The translations under genes and the position numbers were made by a program. From positions 37,339-101,338 of the forward strand of contig NZ_AJYA01000030.1 in NCBI RefSeq assembly GCF_000265075.1: DNA of 64,000 nt, read 5' to 3'. Source of the stretch: Nitritalea halalkaliphila LW7. Lineage in GTDB: Bacteria > Bacteroidota > Bacteroidia > Cytophagales > Cyclobacteriaceae. The stretch's first letter is position 1. Every line of letters begins with the position of its first letter. Below, piece by piece: positions 61,621-64,000 of the stretch. The notes beneath the pieces were generated by a model, which saw nothing but the letters and a program-made list of their open reading frames with translations, made no database searches and was not told where the DNA came from.

Positions 61621-62809
61621 AACCTATACAAATAATCATTACTGAGGATGACTTCGTCTCCGCCATGGTGCTGAAGAAGGTCTTACAAGCTTCTTCTTAT
61701 GAGATTATCGGTATCGCGACCACGGGAGAGCAGACCTTAGACATGCTGACCACCAAAAGGCCCGACGTGATTTTAATGGATATTACACTAGGTGGAGAGT
61801 TAGACGGTATCACTACGACGGAAATTATTAATGCTCGATACGGTTTTCCAGTCATTTACATCAGCGGACATTCCGATCATGCCACCTTAGAAAAAGTAGT
61901 GGGGACGAACCCTGGCGCTTACGTTACTAAACCCTATGATGAGCGCGAGCTGTATATGGTCATCGAGCTTACGGTATCACGCTACCGCCGAGAGCAAGAC
62001 ATGCAGCGCTACAGTCAGGAGCTGGAAGAAAAGGTTAAAGCCCGCACCCGGGCACTCGATAAAGTAAATGCCGAGCTGAAGCAGGCCTTAGCGCGTGAGC
62101 AGGAGCTAAATGACCTCAAGACGAAAATCGTGCTGAATGTGAGCCATGGCTTTAAAACCCCACTTACCTCTATCCTCTCTTCTTCTCAGTTGATTTCAAA
62201 ATATGCCGAGTTCGATCACGAGCTGGCTCCCAAGTTCCAGCGTCATGCTGCTCGCATCGAAAAGGCCGTGCAAAACCTAAACAACATGCTAAACGGGATG
62301 CTGCTCATCGGGAAGTCGGATGAGAAAAAGCTGCAGGCATTGCGCCAGCAAATCCACATGCCTACTTTTATAAGTGAACTGCTCGAAATGGTCAAGCTAG
62401 CGCATAACTTTCAGGTACAGATTTCCGTTAATCAGCAGCATGTGCCGGAATTTATCTATTCCGACCTCGATCTTATGCATCAAATTTGCGATAACTTACT
62501 GTCGAATGCACTAAAATACTCACCGGAGGGGGGGATAGTCAAACTTGACCTCGGGGAGAGGGAGATCGCTTGCTTATCACGATCGCGGATAGGGGAATCG
62601 GGATCCCCCTCAGCGAGCAGGACAAGCTTTTCGAACGGTTTTTCCGCGCCACGAATGTCGGATTAGTCGAGGGCTACGGACTCGGCCTGGCGATCGTAAA
62701 ACGCTGCGTGGAGGAACTCGGCGGCCTGCTCTCCTTTCAGTCGGAAGAGGGGAAAGGAACGACCTTTTTCCTCGATCTGCCGCAGTCATTACCCAATCAT
62801 AACCCTTAA
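61617..62809 (+). CDS. Receiver-histidine kinase fusion (frameshifted)
   Basis: About 397 residues: an N-terminal receiver (ITEDDFVSAMVL, phospho-acceptor Asp in VILMDITLGG, Lys in TKPYDE), then a coiled coil and a histidine kinase with H-box LNVSHGFKTPLTSILSSS and ATPase motifs NLLSNALKYSPEGG, DRGIGIP, FERFFR, GYGLGLAIV. The residue after the phospho-His is Gly rather than Glu/Asp. A base near 62552 breaks the frame. No DNA-binding output. With the upstream kinase it may form a two-step relay with an output elsewhere. Confidence 0.9.
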
Positions 62810-62811
62810 AC

Positions 62812-63447
62812 ATGCTTGTAGAAACGAACCAACTCTCCTTCTCTTATGTAGAGGGCAAGCCCTTTCAGCTACCGGAGGTGCAACTTCGGGAGCGAGAGCA
62901 GCTGCTCATTTTAGGGCAGTCTGGAAGTGGAAAGACGACTTTGTTACACATTATAGGGGGGCTTCTCGCCCCAAAGGCCGGCTCGGTCCACATCTCAGGA
63001 CAGTCCCTCTATGCCTTAAAAGGGGCTGCCTTAGACAAATTTCGAGGGCAGCACATCGGTATTATCTTCCAAAAACCGCATATTCTAGCCCCACTCACAG
63101 TGATGGAAAACCTGCAGATGGCGAATTTCTTCGGAAAGCGCGATGGAAAGCGGAATGAAACCCTGCTGAAAGACTTGGATATCTGGCATAAGCGCGACCA
63201 AAAAGTCACCACCCTCAGCGAAGGAGAAGCCCAGCGGGTGTCCATCGCCAGAGCTTTGGCGAACAGCCCACAACTTATTTTAGCCGATGAGCCGACAGCC
63301 AGCTTAGACGATGCGAATGCTGCGCGTGTCATCGCGTTACTCCAAGAACAGGCCGAAAAACATCATGCAGCGCTGATCGTCGTGACCCATGATCAGCGGG
63401 TGAAGCAGCATATTTCCACACAATTAGAAGTAGGAGGTACCCGATGA
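62812..63447 (+). CDS. LolD/MacB-type ABC ATPase
   Basis: A 211-residue ATPase: Walker A GQSGSGKTTLL, Q-loop IIFQKPHIL, signature LSEGEAQRVSIA, Walker B LILADEPTASLD, H-loop VTHDQ. The signature is LSEGEA instead of LSGGQ. It starts three bases after the receiver-kinase gene and overlaps the permease by ATGA, so the pair is one unit and possibly cotranscribed with the kinases. Drives the FtsX-type permease. Confidence 0.93.
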   Translation: MLVETNQLSFSYVEGKPFQLPEVQLREREQLLILGQSGSGKTTLLHIIGGLLAPKAGSVHISGQSLYALKGAALDKFRGQHIGIIFQKPHILAPLTVMENLQMANFFGKRDGKRNETLLKDLDIWHKRDQKVTTLSEGEAQRVSIARALANSPQLILADEPTASLDDANAARVIALLQEQAEKHHAALIVVTHDQRVKQHISTQLEVGGTR

Positions 63448-64000
63448 ATATGTTTAAATTAAGCTGGAAATACTTGGTAGCCAAGCCACTCCACACCACG
63501 TTAAACATCGTTCTCTTAGCCATGGGACTGGCCATCATCACTGTCTTACTGCTCGTCCAGGATCAGTTCGAAGGAAAAATGACTCGGGATGCGAAGGGAA
63601 TAGACTTGGTCGTAGGCGCTAAAGGAAGCCCGCTGCAGCTGATACTCTCTAGCATTTACCATATTGATTTCCCTACAGGGAATATTGACCTGGAAGAAGC
63701 GCAGAAGCTTACGCAAAACCGGCTTGTCAAGCAGGTGATCCCACTCGGTTTAGGGGATAACTACCAAGGCTATCGTATCGTGGGGACGAATTACGACTAT
63801 CTGGACCTGTATGAGGCCGAAGTAGGGGAAGGGAAACGCTGGGAAAAACCTTTTGAAATCGTTTTGGGTGCTGCGGTAGCCGCAAAAACGGGCTTAAAGC
63901 TGGGCGATCAGATCATCGGCTCCCATGGTGTGGGTGGTGGCGGCCATGCTCATGATGAGCATCCCTATACCGTCGTGGGTATTTTACCCCTTCAGAAAAA
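63444..64000 (+). CDS. FtsX/LolE-type ABC transporter permease, 5' part
   Basis: The start overlaps the stop of the ATPase; 185 codons are visible before the window ends. One N-terminal membrane helix (LNIVLLAMGLAIITVLLLV) leads into the periplasmic domain (AKGIDLVVGAKGSPLQLIL). A loop SHGVGGGGHAHDEHPYTVVG with five His residues precedes VVGILP and could bind a metal. Such permeases act with LolD/MacB-like ATPases in mechanical export or lipoprotein release. The His-rich loop suggests metal, but this is inference. Confidence 0.88.
   Translation, partial: MNMFKLSWKYLVAKPLHTTLNIVLLAMGLAIITVLLLVQDQFEGKMTRDAKGIDLVVGAKGSPLQLILSSIYHIDFPTGNIDLEEAQKLTQNRLVKQVIPLGLGDNYQGYRIVGTNYDYLDLYEAEVGEGKRWEKPFEIVLGAAVAAKTGLKLGDQIIGSHGVGGGGHAHDEHPYTVVGILPLQK

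Noticed and set aside
1584..62809. Genome-wide programmed frameshifting or massive gene decay
   Set aside because: Breaks have no common slip motif, go in both directions and hit essential genes; sequence error is simpler.

Overview
The window looks like the chromosome of a free-living member of the Bacteroidota, most likely a cytophagia-type bacterium of middling GC. The evidence is family content (DUF3078, DUF3108, DUF1684, DUF349, DUF2795, DUF5687), the gene order rplM-rpsI-rpsB-tsf, a tmRNA with the tag GENNYAMAA, and repeated matches to the Bacteroidota promoter (TTTG, about 19 bases, TAnnTTTG). No phage, integrase, insertion sequence or CRISPR array was found.

Layout. 1-1342 (minus): a PadR regulator and two related downstream genes. 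1584-4273 (plus): a DUF5687/ATPase ABC exporter and a divergent peptide deformylase. 4371-11108 (minus): sbcC, sbcD, a DEAD-box RNA helicase and a fatty acid desaturase. 11142-11708: a non-coding gap holding an array of 12-base repeats every 20-22 bases. 11709-12222 (minus): tRNA-Val and ssrA. 12334-14959 (plus): an outer-membrane protein and dnaX. 14956-19448 (minus): DUF3078 protein, LysM lytic transglycosylase, O-methyltransferase, M16 peptidase. 19638-20935 (plus): aminopeptidase P. 20969-28491 (minus): tsf, rpsB, rpsI, rplM, a pseudouridine synthase, a DUF3037/HipA-like kinase pair, a PhoR/PhoB-type two-component system and a DUF3108 protein. 28701-34052: recA, a convergent FtsX-type permease, queA, ispD and a LiaF-like membrane protein. 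34151-35700 (minus): DUF2795 and DUF349 proteins. 35834-40507: ettA, an aminotransferase, an S1/P1-type nuclease (minus), rpsT. 40649-46698 (plus): radC, DUF1684 protein, pheT, a coiled-coil gene, zapA, rny. 46932-55705 (plus): a four-gene efflux operon with two RND pumps. 55638-57897: a Crp/Fnr regulator (minus), a small coiled-coil gene (plus) and sucD (minus). 58167-64000 (plus): a propeller sensor kinase, a receiver-kinase hybrid, and an ABC ATPase with its permease cut by the window end.

A dominant feature is that about two dozen genes, including recA, pheT and dnaX, are split by single-base frameshifts while the protein continues intact in another frame. Because essential genes are hit as often as others and many breaks sit in homopolymers, I read these as sequencing or assembly indels, not gene decay. 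I therefore annotate each as one gene and give the approximate break. One exception deserves thought: the break in dnaX lies in a run of ten A exactly where a short gamma-type product would end, as in known programmed dnaX slippage.

Other points of interest are a 13-base inverted repeat that would pair the sbcD start region with the 5' leader, the iteron-like array beside ssrA, a HipA-like kinase/DUF3037 pair, a coiled-coil gene overlapping zapA, a receiver-kinase whose H-box has Gly in place of the usual acidic residue, and a desaturase whose reading frame extends upstream without any normal start codon.
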